Shown here: positions 12,801-22,611 of the stretch, one piece after another
Layout: each line of letters begins with the position of its first letter
How positions within the stretch are numbered: the stretch's first letter is position 1
Source: Cherax quadricarinatus
Taxonomy: Eukaryota; Arthropoda; Malacostraca; Decapoda; Parastacidae
Assembly: GCF_038502225.1 (NCBI RefSeq)
Contig: NW_027195360.1
Location: forward strand, 48,501 to 112,500
Reading direction: 5' to 3'
Length of the DNA: 64,000 bases
Notes under the pieces: generated by a model
The model's database searches: none
What the model saw: only the letters and a program-made list of their open reading frames with translations
Told to the model about the DNA's origin: nothing
Translations under genes and position numbers: made by a program

Positions 12801-14760
12801 GGAACTGCTCTCCTCTCCTTGAATATCCTCAGGAACTGCTCTCCTCTCCTTGAATATCCTCAGGAACTGTTCTCCTCTCCTTGAATATCCTCAGGAACTG
12901 TTCTCCTCTTCTTGAATATCCTCAGGAACTGTTCTCCTCTCCTTGAATATCCTCAGGAACTGCTCTCCTCTCCTTGAATATCCTCAGGAACTGTTCTCCT
13001 CTCCTTGAATATCCTCAGGAACTGCTCTCCTCTCCTTGAATATCCTCAGGAACTGTTCTCCTCTCCTTGAATATCCTCAGGAACTGCTCTCCTCTCTTTG
13101 AATATCCTCAGGAACTGCTCTCCTCTCTTTGAATATCCTCAGGAACTGCTCTCCTCTCTTTGAATATCCTCAGGAACTGCTCTCCTCTCCTTGAATATCC
13201 TCAGGAACTGCTCTCCTCTCCTTGAATGTCCTCAAGAACTGTTCTCCTCTCCTTGAATATCCTCAGGAACGGCTCTCCTCTCCTTGAATATCCTCAGGAA
13301 CTGTTCTCCTCTCCTTGAATATCCTCAGGAACTGCTCTCCTCTCCTTGAATATCCTCTGGAACTGTTCTCCTCTTCTTGAATATCCTCAGGAACTGTTCT
13401 CCTCTCCTTGAATATCCTCAGGAACTGCTCTCCTCTCTTTGAATATCCTCAGGAACTGTTCTCCTCTCTTTGAATATCCTCAGGAACTGCTCTCCTCTCT
13501 TTGAATATCCTCAGGAACTGCTCTCCTCTCCTTGAATATCCTCAGGAACTGCTCTCCTCTCCTTGAATGTCCTCAAGAACTGTTCTCCTCTCCTTGAATA
13601 TCCTCAGGAACGGCTCTCCTCTCCTTGAATATCCTCAGGAACTGTTCTCCTCTCCTTGAATATCCTCAGGAACTGTTCTCCTCTCCTTGAATATCCTCAG
13701 GAACTGCTCTCCTCTCCTTGAATATCCTCAGGAACTGTTCTCCTCTCCTTGAATATCCTCAGGAACTGTTCTCCTCTTCTTGAATATCCTCAGGAACTGC
13801 TCTCCTCTTCTTGAATATCCTCAGGAACTGCTCTCCTCTCCATGAATATCCTCAGGAACTGCTCTCCTCTCCTTGAATATCCTCAGGAACTGCTCTCCTC
13901 TCCTTGAATATCCTCAGGAACTGTTCTCCTCTCCTTGAATATCCTCAGGAACTGTTCTCCTCTTCTTGAATATCCTCAGGAACTGTTCTCCTCTCCTTGA
14001 ATATCCTCAGGAACTGCTCTCCTCTCCTTGAATATCCTCAGGAACTGTTCTCCTCTCCTTGAATATCCTCAGGAACTGCTCTCCTCTCCTTGAATATCCT
14101 CAGGAACTGTTCTCCTCTCCTTGAATATCCTCAGGAACTGCTCTCCTCTCTTTGAATATCCTCAGGAACTGCTCTCCTCTCTTTGAATATCCTCAGGAAC
14201 TGCTCTCCTCTCTTTGAATATCCTCAGGAACTGCTCTCCTCTCCTTGAATATCCTCAGGAACTGCTCTCCTCTCCTTGAATGTCCTCAAGAACTGTTCTC
14301 CTCTCCTTGAATATCCTCAGGAACGGCTCTCCTCTCCTTGAATATCCTCAGGAACTGTTCTCCTCTCCTTGAATATCCTCAGGAACTGCTCTCCTCTCCT
14401 TGAATATCCTCAGGAACTGTTCTCCTCTTCTTGAATATCCTCAGGAACTGTTCTCCTCTTCTTGAATATCCTCAGGAACTGCTCTCCTCTTCTTGAATAT
14501 CCTCAGGAACTGCTCTCCTCTCCATGAATATCCTCAGGAACTGCTCTCCTCTCCTTGAATATCCTCAGGAACTGCTCTCCTCTCCTTGAATATCCTCAGG
14601 AACTGTTCTCCTCTCCTTGAATATCCTCAGGAACTGCTCTCCTCTCCTTGAATATCCTCAGGAACTGTTCTCCTCTCCTTGAATATCCTCAGGAACTGCT
14701 CTCCTCTCCTTGAATATCCTCAAGAACTGCTCTCCTCTCCTTGAATATCCTCAGGAACTG
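6859..14760. repeat. Giant 31-bp minisatellite, 255 units
   Basis: The unit contains CTCCTTGAATATCCTCAGG. Length 7,902 bases equals 254 units of 31 plus one 28-base unit (3-base loss near 8874), so the array is almost free of indels. Point variants (CGG for CTG, TTC for CTC, ATGTCCTCAAG for ATATCCTCAGG, CCATGAAT) recur at exact multiples of 31. A block from about 10.19 to 12.2 kb is repeated at 12.2 to 14.2 kb with a shift of exactly 2,015 bases (65 units). On the minus strand the unit reads EQFLRIFKERR, which fits the RT of the flanking LINE remnant. No gene lies inside. Confidence 0.98.
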
Positions 14761-14769
14761 CTCCTAGAG

Positions 14770-15010
14770 TCTCTCCTCTGGGACTAGTCTCGTTGCAAAC
14801 GAATGAGCTTTTTCCAGTTCATTAACATATTTTATCAGGTTGAGTTCCGTGCTTCATGATGGTCTTGATATATGCCGTATACGTTGTAGTGACGTGAATA
14901 ACTGGTCTTTTGATGTTCTGTTGAGCAAACTTAGATATGCGAAAGTCATTTGCTGTGACGCATAGTCAGATAAATGGCTCGGTACATATGTCTGGTCCTA
15001 ATTCAGTGAA
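14770..15010 (-). pseudogene. LINE RT remnant, right of the 31-bp array
   Basis: The minus strand reads NLIKYVNELEKAHSFATRL then VPEERL, matching PHLVKHVKKLEKVQRFATRL and VPELRG...EERL of family-1 RT, then stop-EQFLRIFKERR, where the array begins. Upstream on that strand, ISKFAQQNIKR and TYTAYIKTIMKHGTQ match the SFKTLYTIYVRSILEY region of RT. Stops and frame shifts show it is dead. Together with the remnant at 6.6-6.86 kb it is one LINE split by the array. Confidence 0.7.
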
Positions 15011-15050
15011 GTGTGAAACATTTATTCCCGAAGACGACTCTGTACACTAT

Positions 15051-15052
<2 letters not shown>

Positions 15053-15096
<44 letters not shown>
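15053..15096. repeat. (TC)n microsatellite
   Basis: About 44 bases of uninterrupted TC. Confidence 0.95.
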
Positions 15097-15098
<2 letters not shown>

Positions 15099-15540
15099 CT
15101 CACTTCTATTACCTTATCATAGAATTTTATCTGATTTATGAGACAAAATTTACCATTTCTAAAATCATCAAGATACTCTTACCAAGTGCCCCACTACTCT
15201 TCTCCGGATAATCTATTCTAAGCTTCTTAACTACCATCCCTGGTTGAAAATGTTGAGCTATAGCCCCTGGGCATGCTGGACATTGTACCTGCAGCCATAT
15301 TTTTGTAGTGACCTTTCTCCTCCTCTCACATTCGCAGATTTTCTCTCCTTGTATGTTCAGTACATTAAAAAATATATATCGTCGTAACTGTCCAGTTGCC
15401 TAAGTTTTTATATACTTTTACTGGGTATCGTTAGTCCTTGTCATATGATATTCTCTGAAAAAAAATTCATAAAAGTTTGTGCTGCCGTTGATGCTGTGAC
15501 TGAACAAATCCTGTTTCTCTGGCAAACCAAAAATAATTAA
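15097..15540. other. No gene seen
   Basis: Unique-looking AT-rich DNA without recognisable coding or repeat structure. Confidence 0.5.
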
Positions 15541-15631
15541 AGATTTTCTCTCTCTCACTCTCAATTGCTCTTTTTCTCGCACTGAATTCCTCTCACTTTC
15601 AATCTCTCTCACTCTCATTCATACTCACGCA

Positions 15632-15714
<83 letters not shown>

Positions 15715-15840
15715 ACGCACACACACACAAACTCTCACACTCACTTTCCCTCACTCTCCCCCACTCTCTCTCAACCTCCTCCACTCTCTCTCAAGCTCCC
15801 TCTCTCTCAGCCTTCCTCACCCTCTCTCAGTCTCCTTAAC
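15541..15840. repeat. CT-rich tract with (CA)n core
   Basis: CTCTCACT-type sequence on both sides of a CA run at about 15646-15728. Confidence 0.93.
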
Positions 15841-15863
15841 TCTCAAATATCACCCAAAGGATA

Positions 15864-16004
15864 TCACCTGAGAAAGTAGTCGATATCCTGGAGGTGAAAT
15901 TTGACTCAAAACTATCCAAGAAGAACAACGTTGTAAATCTTGCAAACAAGGCAGCCATGAAGCTTACAGCACTTCGACGTATCTGGCATCTGCTGTTGTT
16001 TTAA
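15864..16004 (+). pseudogene. RT fragment of a third LINE lineage
   Basis: A 46-codon stretch reads VVDILEVKFDSKLSKKNN, then LANKAAMKLTALRRIWHLL, before a TAA. This resembles the post-catalytic RT segment LGVxxDSKLTFxxHV...AxxKLxxLRRIxHLL of jockey/BovB-like elements. It differs from families 1 and 2 in this window. Both ends are lost and stops follow. Confidence 0.5.
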
Positions 16005-16110
16005 GGCAATGGCCTCATGTATTCATCCTGTTTCAAACGAGCTGATTACTATCTGTGAAAGGCTCTTGTCACACACTTGACTTGTGTGCGGGGAGGGAAG
16101 GAGGTGTATG

Positions 16111-16155
16111 TGTGTACTAATCTAAGTGTGGTTGCAGGGGTCGAGTCATAGCTCC
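16111..16155 (-). mobile_element. LINE family 1 tail scrap
   Basis: TGTGTACTAATCTAAGTGTGG, then GTTGCAGGGGTCGAGTC and AGCTCC, is a diverged reverse complement of the family-1 tail. Confidence 0.65.
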
Positions 16156-16277
16156 AAAGGGTCACTTCCCTCCTCAGCTCCCTGACAATCTTTCATTTCT
16201 ATGTGTAAATTTTTGTGTTTATTCTTGCATCTGTTACCAATCTTGATTCAGAGGACTTTTAGGTTTAAATATAATTT

Positions 16278-16519
16278 GTTACTTGAAATGTAAATCAACG
16301 TTACTTGAAATGTAACTCAGCGTTACTTGAAATGTAACTCAGCGTTACTTGAAATGTAACTCAGCGTTACTTGAAATGTAACTCAGCGTTACTTGAAATG
16401 TAACTCAGCGTTACTTGAAATGTAACTCAGCGTTACTTGAAATGTAACTCAGCGTTACTTGAAATGTAACTCAGCGTTACTTGAAATGTAACTCAGCGTT
16501 ACTTGAAATGTAACTCCAT
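16278..16519 (+). repeat. 22-bp tandem repeat, 11 copies
   Basis: The unit GTTACTTGAAATGTAACTCA (plus GC) repeats 11 times, with a decayed twelfth copy after it. Each unit has arms GTTAC and GTAAC around TTGAAAT, so a single strand can form a row of small hairpins. First and last units are the most diverged. Confidence 0.95.
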
Positions 16520-17052
16520 ATCTCTTGAAATATAATGTAATGTTAGATTTTATTTTTTTCCTCTCTTCTTTAAGGCTTCAAATTATTGAGTGATCAAGGT
16601 ACTCATCACGTTCATACTCGCTGTGCTTTGATCGAGACATCAAGGTAACTGAGTCGTTTTGGCTAAAAGTTGGGAATGATCAACGCGATTCTAGGTTCGT
16701 AATTTGTGGATGGCTACAATGTATGTGCGGGGTGACAGTTATTCCATGACCTGTCTATTCTCAGTTGAGTAGACCAATTCTGAGACTCTAGCCAGCCTGA
16801 TTCACCATTTTTCACTTATTCTTTGAAGTTCCATTATGCACGAAATTTGCTACTTAATAAAATTGCTCCAAGATCAGATTTCCTTGAACATCCATATTTC
16901 ATTCAGTGATTTTCACTCTGCCAAGTTCCAAACTCCGTACAGCTCCAAACTTCAAAAATTTTCGCAATGATTGAAGTTCCAAACTGTGATATTTCAGAAT
17001 TTTTCAAAGTTGAACTCTTCGCGAAGTTTGATTCTTTACTAAGTTAAAACAG
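16520..17052. other. No gene seen
   Basis: Contains loosely repeated AGTTCCAAACT words (16920-16990) but no clear array and no coding potential. Confidence 0.45.
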
Positions 17053-17082
17053 ACACAAACACACGCGCACGCACACACACAC

Positions 17083-17138
<56 letters not shown>
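17053..17138. repeat. (CA)n microsatellite
   Basis: CA run with early G interruptions; it abuts directly the truncated 5' end of a LINE copy. Confidence 0.95.
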
Positions 17139-17142
<4 letters not shown>

Positions 17143-17632
17143 AGAAACTAGAGAAAGTACAAAGGTTTGCGACAAGGTTAGTTCCAGAGCTAAGGGGAAT
17201 GTCCTATGAGGAAAGATTAAGGGAAATCGGCCTGACCACACTGGAGAACAGGAGGGTCAGGGGAGACATGATAACGACATATAAAATACTGCGTGGAATA
17301 GACAAGGTGGACAAAGACAGGATGTTCCAGGGAGGGGACACAGAAACAAGAGGCCACAATTGGAAGTTGAAGACACAAATGAGTCAGAGAGATAGTAGGG
17401 AGTATTTCTTCAGTCATAGAGTTGTAAGGCAGTGGAATAGCCTAGAAAATGACGTAGTGGAGGCAGGAACCATACACAGTTTTAAGACGAGGTTTGATAA
17501 AGCTCATGGAGCGGGGAGAGAGAGGGCCTAGTAGCAACCGGTGAAGAGGCGGGGCCAGGAGCTAGGACTCGACCCCTGCAACCACAAATAGGTGAGTACA
17601 AATAGGTGAGTACACACACACACACACACACA
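17139..17632 (+). mobile_element. LINE family 1, 5'-truncated copy D
   Basis: The copy begins mid-RT right at the CA repeat (KKLEKVQRFATRL...). An uninterrupted frame runs about 130 codons to a TAG at 17529-17531, ending AHGAGRERA. The 3' UTR has GAGGCGGGGCCAGGAGCT and a doubled AAATAGGTGAGTACA, then CA repeats. The missing 5' part and clean 3' tail are the usual result of target-primed reverse transcription. Confidence 0.93.
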
Positions 17633-17797
17633 GGGGGCACCTGTGACGAGCGGAGTCCCACAGGGGTCGGTCCAAGGACCAGTGCTATTTTGGGTATATG
17701 TGAATGACATGATGGAAGGGATAGACTCAGAAATGTCCCTGTTCGCAGATGATGAGAAGTTACACAAATAACCCGCACATAAAAGACAGAAGCTTAC

Positions 17798-17835
17798 GAC
17801 GACGTTTCGGTCCGACTTGGACCATTGACAAAGTC
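17798..17835 (-). ncRNA. Degenerate hammerhead-like motif, left arm
   Basis: On the minus strand the order is GAC, a box-1 position TTTGTCAAT, stem II GGTCC/GGACC with loop AAGTC, GAAACG, TC, then GTC. GAC and GTC can pair as stem I. Box 1 is far from CTGATGA, so cleavage is doubtful. Confidence 0.3.
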
Positions 17836-17844
17836 ACACAGTGT

Positions 17845-17882
17845 GACTTTGTCAACGGTCCAAATCGGACCGAAACGTCGTC
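17845..17882 (+). ncRNA. Degenerate hammerhead-like motif, right arm
   Basis: This is the mirror copy on the plus strand: GAC, TTTGTCAAC, GGTCC/GGACC around AAATC, GAAACG, TC, GTC. The stem arms are kept while the loop varies, but box 1 has decayed. Confidence 0.3.
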
Positions 17883-18796
17883 GTAAGCTTCTGTCTTTTA
17901 TGTGCGGGTTATTTGTGTATCGTTCCAGTCACGGTATTGTGCCTTTTTGTTATTTATGAGAAGTTAATGAGGAGAATTAAATCAGTTGAGGATCAGGCAG
18001 GACTTCAAAGAGACCTGGACAGGCTGGACACGTGGTCCAGCATCTGGCTTCTTGAATTCAACTCTGCCAAATGCAAAGCCATGATGATCGGAGAAGGGCA
18101 AAGAAGACCGCAGACAGAGTATAGACTAGGTGGCCAAGGACTGCAAACGTCGCTCAAGGAGAAAGATCTTGGGGTAACCATAATACCGAGCATGTCTCCG
18201 GAGGCACACAACCAGATAACTGCTGCAAACCTGAGAATAGCGTTCCGATACTTTAGTAAGGAATCGTTCAAGACACTGTACACTGTATACATCAGGCCCA
18301 TACTGAAGTATGCAGCACCAGTTTGGAACCCACACCTGGTCAAGCACGTCAAGAAATTAGAGAAAGTGCAAAGGCTTGCAACAAGGCTTGCTCAGGGGAA
18401 TGTCCTACGAAGAAAGGTTGAGGGAAATCGGACTTACGACACTGGAGGACAGGAGGGTCAGAGGAGACATGATAACGACATACAAAATACTGCGGGAATT
18501 GATAAGATGGACAGAGACAGGTTGTTTCAGAGATGGGACACAGAATCAAGGGGTCACAATTGGAAGCTGAAGACTCAGACGAGTCATATGGATGTTAGGA
18601 AGCATTTCTTCAGTCATAGAGTCGTCAGGAAGTGGAATAGCCCAGCAAGTGATGTAGTGGAGGCAGGAACCATTCTTAGCTTTAAGACGAGGTATGACAA
18701 AGCTCAGGAAGCAGAGAGGACCTAGTAGCGATCAATGAAGAGGCGGGGCCAGGTGCTTAGTCTCGACCCCTGCAACCACAATTAGGTGAGTACAAA

Positions 18797-18822
18797 CACA
18801 CACACACACACACACACACACA
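18797..18822. repeat. (CA)n microsatellite between LINE copies
   Basis: Pure CA run joining the tail of copy E to the truncated start of copy F. Confidence 0.95.
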
Positions 18823-19065
18823 ACTGGAAGTTGAAGGGATGTCAGGAAGTATTTCTTCAGCCACAGAGTTGTTAGGAAGTGGAATAGTCTGGCAAGTGAT
18901 GTAGTGGAGGCAGGAACCACACACAGTTTTAAGACGAGGTATGATAAAGCACATGGAGTTGGGAGAGGGAGGACCCAGTAGCGGTCAGTGAAGAGGCGGG
19001 GGCAGGAGCTGAGTCTCGACCCCTGCAACCACAATTAGGCGAGTACACACACCGCAATAAGACTA
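18823..19065 (+). mobile_element. LINE family 1, short copy F
   Basis: It starts AACTGGAAGTTGAAGGGATG, having lost the intervening codons of the NWKLKTQ...RDVRKYFF region, and continues VRKYFFSHRVV-like to a TAG, then the tail with CAATTAGGCGAGTACA. It is a heavily 5'-truncated insertion. Confidence 0.85.
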
Positions 19066-19455
19066 GTCACGGAGGTAAGGGATATGTCCTATGAGGAGAG
19101 GTTAAATTGAGGGAGAAACTAATGACAGTCGAGAACAGGAGGAGAACTAGGAATCATATAATAACGTACTAAGAGGAACTGACAAGGTAAATAGGAACAA
19201 TGTTTGAGAGATAGGAAACAGGAGCACAAGGGCATAGCTGAAAGTTTAAAAATCAGATGAGCCATTGGGATGTTAGGAATTATTACTTCAGCCTAAGAGT
19301 TGTCAGGAAGTGATAGAGGCAGGACCCATATACAGCTTTAAGATGTGGTACGATATATCTCATAGTCGGGAGATGACCTAGTGGCTGCTTGCAAAGATGC
19401 TGAGCCAAGAGATATGACTAACTCGCTGCAACCAAATATAGACGAGGACACACGC
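19066..19455 (+). mobile_element. LINE family 1, decayed copy G
   Basis: Starts near ATATGTCCTATGAGGAGAGG (RGMSYEERL region) and follows the family through TTAGGAATTATTACTTCAGC and a degenerate tail (ATATAGACGAGGACAC). Many indels make it older than copies D-F. Confidence 0.75.
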
Positions 19456-19500
19456 ACACAAACATATACATACACACACACACAAATAACACACGCCACC
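19456..19500. repeat. CA/TA-rich microsatellite
   Basis: Imperfect CACACAAACATATACA run after copy G. Confidence 0.8.
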
Positions 19501-19598
19501 CACCAGGGTCCCGGGCGCAGCTGTGCACACAGGCTGCAGCTCACATACAAGAACATTCACCACCCGGGAAACACCTGGCGTACCGACCTTCATGTCCA

Positions 19599-19630
19599 GA
19601 ACATGTCCAGAACATGTCCAGAACATGTGT
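19599..19630. promoter_or_regulatory. Tandem p53-family-type half-sites
   Basis: An 11-base unit repeats three times, giving GAACATGTCC at 19599-19608 and 19610-19619 and GAACATGTGT at 19621-19630. The first two match RRRCWWGYYY exactly, with one-base spacers. There is no gene nearby, so this may be a chance product of a small tandem repeat. Confidence 0.4.
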
Positions 19631-20145
19631 GGTCAAGCGTTTTATTACATTTTATACGAATGTAGTTTGTTTGAAACTGTTAAACACAGGAACTGCCTAC
19701 ATTTTTTAAGCCTAATGCAAAATTTTATGATCGTAATGTAGATAATTATTCGTAAAGTTTAACCTAGAATAATTCAATATAAAAAAATGTGAATTATGTG
19801 ACTTATTATTTATTAATATGTGAAGAATAAATTGAAAGAGACTTACAGATATTTGTAGACTATCTCTTAATCTTTCATTATCTTATTCGATGTAATTCAG
19901 TTTATGTTCACTTTAGTGGTTCATGGTGCCACAAATCATTTACTTACCCAAATCAGGTTTATTTTATGAAGTTTATCTCAGGTAAATATCTTTGTCTACG
20001 CTTCAGAGTTCTTGGTCTGGTTACTTGTGTAACTGCATGTGCTTATCCGTTCCTTCTTTCACGTGAACTTTTGAGTTTATACCCATCAAGGACTTGGTAC
20101 AACTATACACTATATAAATTCATCACGCCTATGACCAAGTACTAC
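19631..20145. other. No gene seen
   Basis: AT-rich unique-looking DNA. Confidence 0.5.
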
Positions 20146-20460
20146 TGAGTGCAGCAGCAGCAACAGCAGCACCACTACAACAGCCTCGACCAGGACCATG
20201 TACGTGACTGCAGTAGCAGCAAGAATAAGGACAAGAATAACAACCACAACAGCAACAAAGGGGCAGCAATAGCATTACCAACACACAAAATGCAGCAACA
20301 CTCCTGCAACTATTGCCACTCCTACAACCACTCATACTACCACCGTCGCCACCGACTGTCTCCGCCTCCGTTACAAGAGCCACCCCAACCCCACTCCAAC
20401 CACCAAAACTCCAACCCACATCCCACAGCCGCCGCCGCCACTACCACCAAATCAGCAACA
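20146..20460 (+). repeat. CAG/CAA/CAC trinucleotide-rich tract
   Basis: Degenerate CAN repeats (GCAGCAGCAGCAACAGC at the start, CCACTCCAACCACC later). The 122-codon frame across it is Q/N/H-rich, begins at a GTG rather than ATG, and shows no domain; I treat it as repeat-driven. If it were an exon it would be a low-complexity segment. Confidence 0.7.
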
Positions 20461-21159
20461 AGAGGAGAAACGTTGATAATAACTTATCATTACATCTATG
20501 ATCGCTGCAGTATGTAAGGCTGGGCGGGAGGTACATTAAACCAGTGTTTGGATGCGGTGCTCGCCATGTCAACACGCAATATTATGCGTGTGTGTCAATC
20601 CGCTCCACTTCTCTGCTATATTGTTCCTAGCTTGCTTCTCCTCCGAGCAAGACGGTATTTGAGCGGATTCTGCCCTGTAATTGTGATTCTGATGAAGTTA
20701 TCATGAGTTTGTATCTGCTTTGTGTCAGTCATGAACTTCATTGTGATTGTGTCATAATTTGGTTTATACTTGCAAGATGTATGTCGTAAGTTGATTTACA
20801 TTTGTGCGTGTTTATCATTAATTGGTTTACACTTGTTACGTGTCTGTCCTGGGCAGAATAATGCTGTGACAATTATGAACGGTTTCGGAAATCTTTTTTT
20901 CCCCCCCAGTCCTGTCTAAAATCAGTGAGCCCTACTGGCCGATTGGTAAGCCGTTATTATTGTCATGGCCCTTAAAAGTTTATAATTATTACAGAATGGC
21001 TGATGAAAAAACACCCGCAGTAACCTATCTAGTTCCCACTTGAATTAAAGAGTCGTGAATGACAAGTGTTTACACTTTTACAAATAATGTGTTTAGGACT
21101 CAGACTTTATGGTAGTTGTATTCTATTTTTCTTAAGCATATTAAATTGATTTGTGTAAG
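20461..21159. other. No gene seen
   Basis: Unique-looking DNA with GTTTACACTTGT-like words around 20760-20840; no coding potential recognised. Confidence 0.45.
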
Positions 21160-22163
21160 AATTATCATTTTACCTCAGCCCATTTCAAAGCCCAGCTCTA
21201 TGTTAGGTATACAACCACTTCCCAGGATGCAACCCACAATAATCGACTAACCCCCAGGTACGTATACCTGGAGAGGGTTTCGGGGATCAACGCCCCCGCG
21301 TCCCGGCTCGTGACCAGGCCTCGTGTTGGGTCAGGGCCTGGTCAACCAGGCTGTTACTGTTACTGACATAAGAACTACAGCCCGGCTGATCAGGTATTGA
21401 CTTTACGTGCCTGTCCAGCGTCTATTGGAAATCCCACTTAAATATGGTCGGAGGCAGTTGAACAGTCTTGGGCACCTGACACTTACTGTGTTCTCTCTTA
21501 GTGTACTCGTGGCTCCCCCTGCTTTTCATTAGGTGATGTTGCATCTCCTGCTCAGACTTTTGGTTTCGTAGGGAATGATTTTCATATGCAAATTCGGTAC
21601 TCATCCCTCTAGGATTTTCCAAGTGTATATTACCATGTATCTTTCTCGCCTGCATTCCATAGAATACAAATCAAGGAACCTCAACCGTTCCTAGTATTTA
21701 GGTGCTTTATCCTAATGTGTGCAGTAAATTTTCTCTGTACATTCTCCAGGTCAGCAATTTCGCCTGCGTTGAAAGGGGCAGTTAGTGAACAGCAGTATTC
21801 CAGCCTAGAGAGAACAAGCGATTTGAAGAGAATCATTATGGGCTTGTCGTCCTTAGTTTTGAAGGTTCTCATTATCCTATCATTTTTCTAGCAGATGTGG
21901 TAAATACATTGTGGTCATCTTTGAAAGTGAGATCTCTTGACATTATCACTCCCAGGTCCATCGCATTGGCTTCTCGCTCTATTGTGTGGTTCGAATTTGC
22001 TTTATACTCTGATAGTTTTCATTTCCTCTGCGGCCCATATAAAGATTTGGTTGATGTTTACTTGGAGTCTTGCGGTGTCTTCGATGAATGACACTGTCAT
22101 GCAGATTCGGGTATCATCAGCAAAGGAAAACACAGTGCTGAGGCTTACATGTCTATGTCAGAT
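21160..22163 (-). pseudogene. LINE family 2: RT palm-to-tail remnant
   Basis: On the minus strand the motif-C region is FADDTRICMTVS near 22125, followed by EDTARLQVNINQIF. After frame shifts come MRTFKTKDDKPIMILFKSL and VLSRLEYCCSLTAPFNAGEI, ADLENVQRKFTAHI, then a C-terminal region with LENPRGMSTEF and a PDPTRGLVT-like block near 21340. This is a separate RT family from family 1 (FADDT rather than FADDV; DLENVQR rather than KLEKVQR). The tail near 21250 reads GTACCTGGG on the minus strand, as does the tail of the SINE at 41.4 kb. It has many stops and no N-terminal half. Confidence 0.85.
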
Positions 22164-22164
22164 A

Positions 22165-22560
22165 TGTCATCAGGATAAGGGAACTCGTCCTGATGACACT
22201 GGAAGACGGAGGACTATGTATGATAAGATGTTAATGTACAAAATACTACAGGAATTGATAGGGTGAGCAGAAATAGATTGTTTGAGAGATGGAAAAAATA
22301 ACACGATCACACAGCTGGAGGTTTAAAACACACGTGAATCACAAAGACGTTAGTATTTCTTCAGTCTTGCTGTGGCCAACAAGTGGAACACCCTTGAGGC
22401 TGGAGTGGTAGAGGCAGATTAAATATATATATTTTCAAGAGACACGATAAGGCTCATGAAACTGGTATTGAACCTAGTAGCTACCAGCGAAGAGGTGGGG
22501 CCAGGAGCTAAGATTCTACCCCCCTGCAACCACATATAGGTGAATACATATGGGTGAGTA
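22165..22560 (+). mobile_element. LINE family 1, decayed 3' copy
   Basis: Matches begin at the LTTLEDRR region (CCTGATGACACTGGAAGACG) and run through decayed TYKILQELIG and KWN-like codons to a tail with GAAGAGGTGGGGCCAGGAGC and a doubled TAGGTGAATACA/GGGTGAGTACA before the CA run. Confidence 0.8.
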
Positions 22561-22562
22561 CA

Positions 22563-22610
<48 letters not shown>
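22561..22610. repeat. (CA)n microsatellite
   Basis: CA run forming the end of the preceding LINE copy. Confidence 0.95.

Positions 22611-22611
<1 letters not shown>

Larger units (their letters stand above)
17763..17955. mobile_element. 193-bp foldback insert with hammerhead-like arms
   Basis: The insert is bounded by an 11-base target duplication ATGAGAAGTTA (17752-17762 and 17956-17966). Arms of about 78 bases (17763-17839 and 17840-17919) are near-perfect inverted copies, meeting at CACAC/AGTGTG; about 36 extra bases follow the right arm. Removing it restores the RT frame through FADDEKLMRRI. Each arm holds a motif laid out like the hammerhead repeats elsewhere in the window (GAAACGTC after a GGTCC/GGACC stem). 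Likely a non-autonomous relative of Penelope-type repeats; the mechanism is inference. Confidence 0.85.
17634..18796 (+). mobile_element. LINE family 1, copy E, split by a foldback insert
   Basis: The copy starts after the CA tail of copy D within RT motif B ([15 protein letters not shown]) and holds the catalytic FADD motif, then a 193-base insert, then KLMRRIKSVEDQAGLQRD. The frame stays open on to a TAG at 18723-18725, but residues between the KLEKVQRLATRL block and GIDKMDRDRLF are out of the family frame, because two compensating frame shifts bracket about 35 codons. The tail ends CAATTAGGTGAGTACA plus CA repeats. It cannot encode a working RT. Confidence 0.92.

Noticed and set aside
6859..14760. 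CRISPR-like array
   Set aside because: Units are contiguous with no unique spacers, and the setting is eukaryotic.
20149..20517. Q/N/H-rich 122-codon frame
   Set aside because: Begins at GTG, follows a CAN trinucleotide tract and shows no domain.
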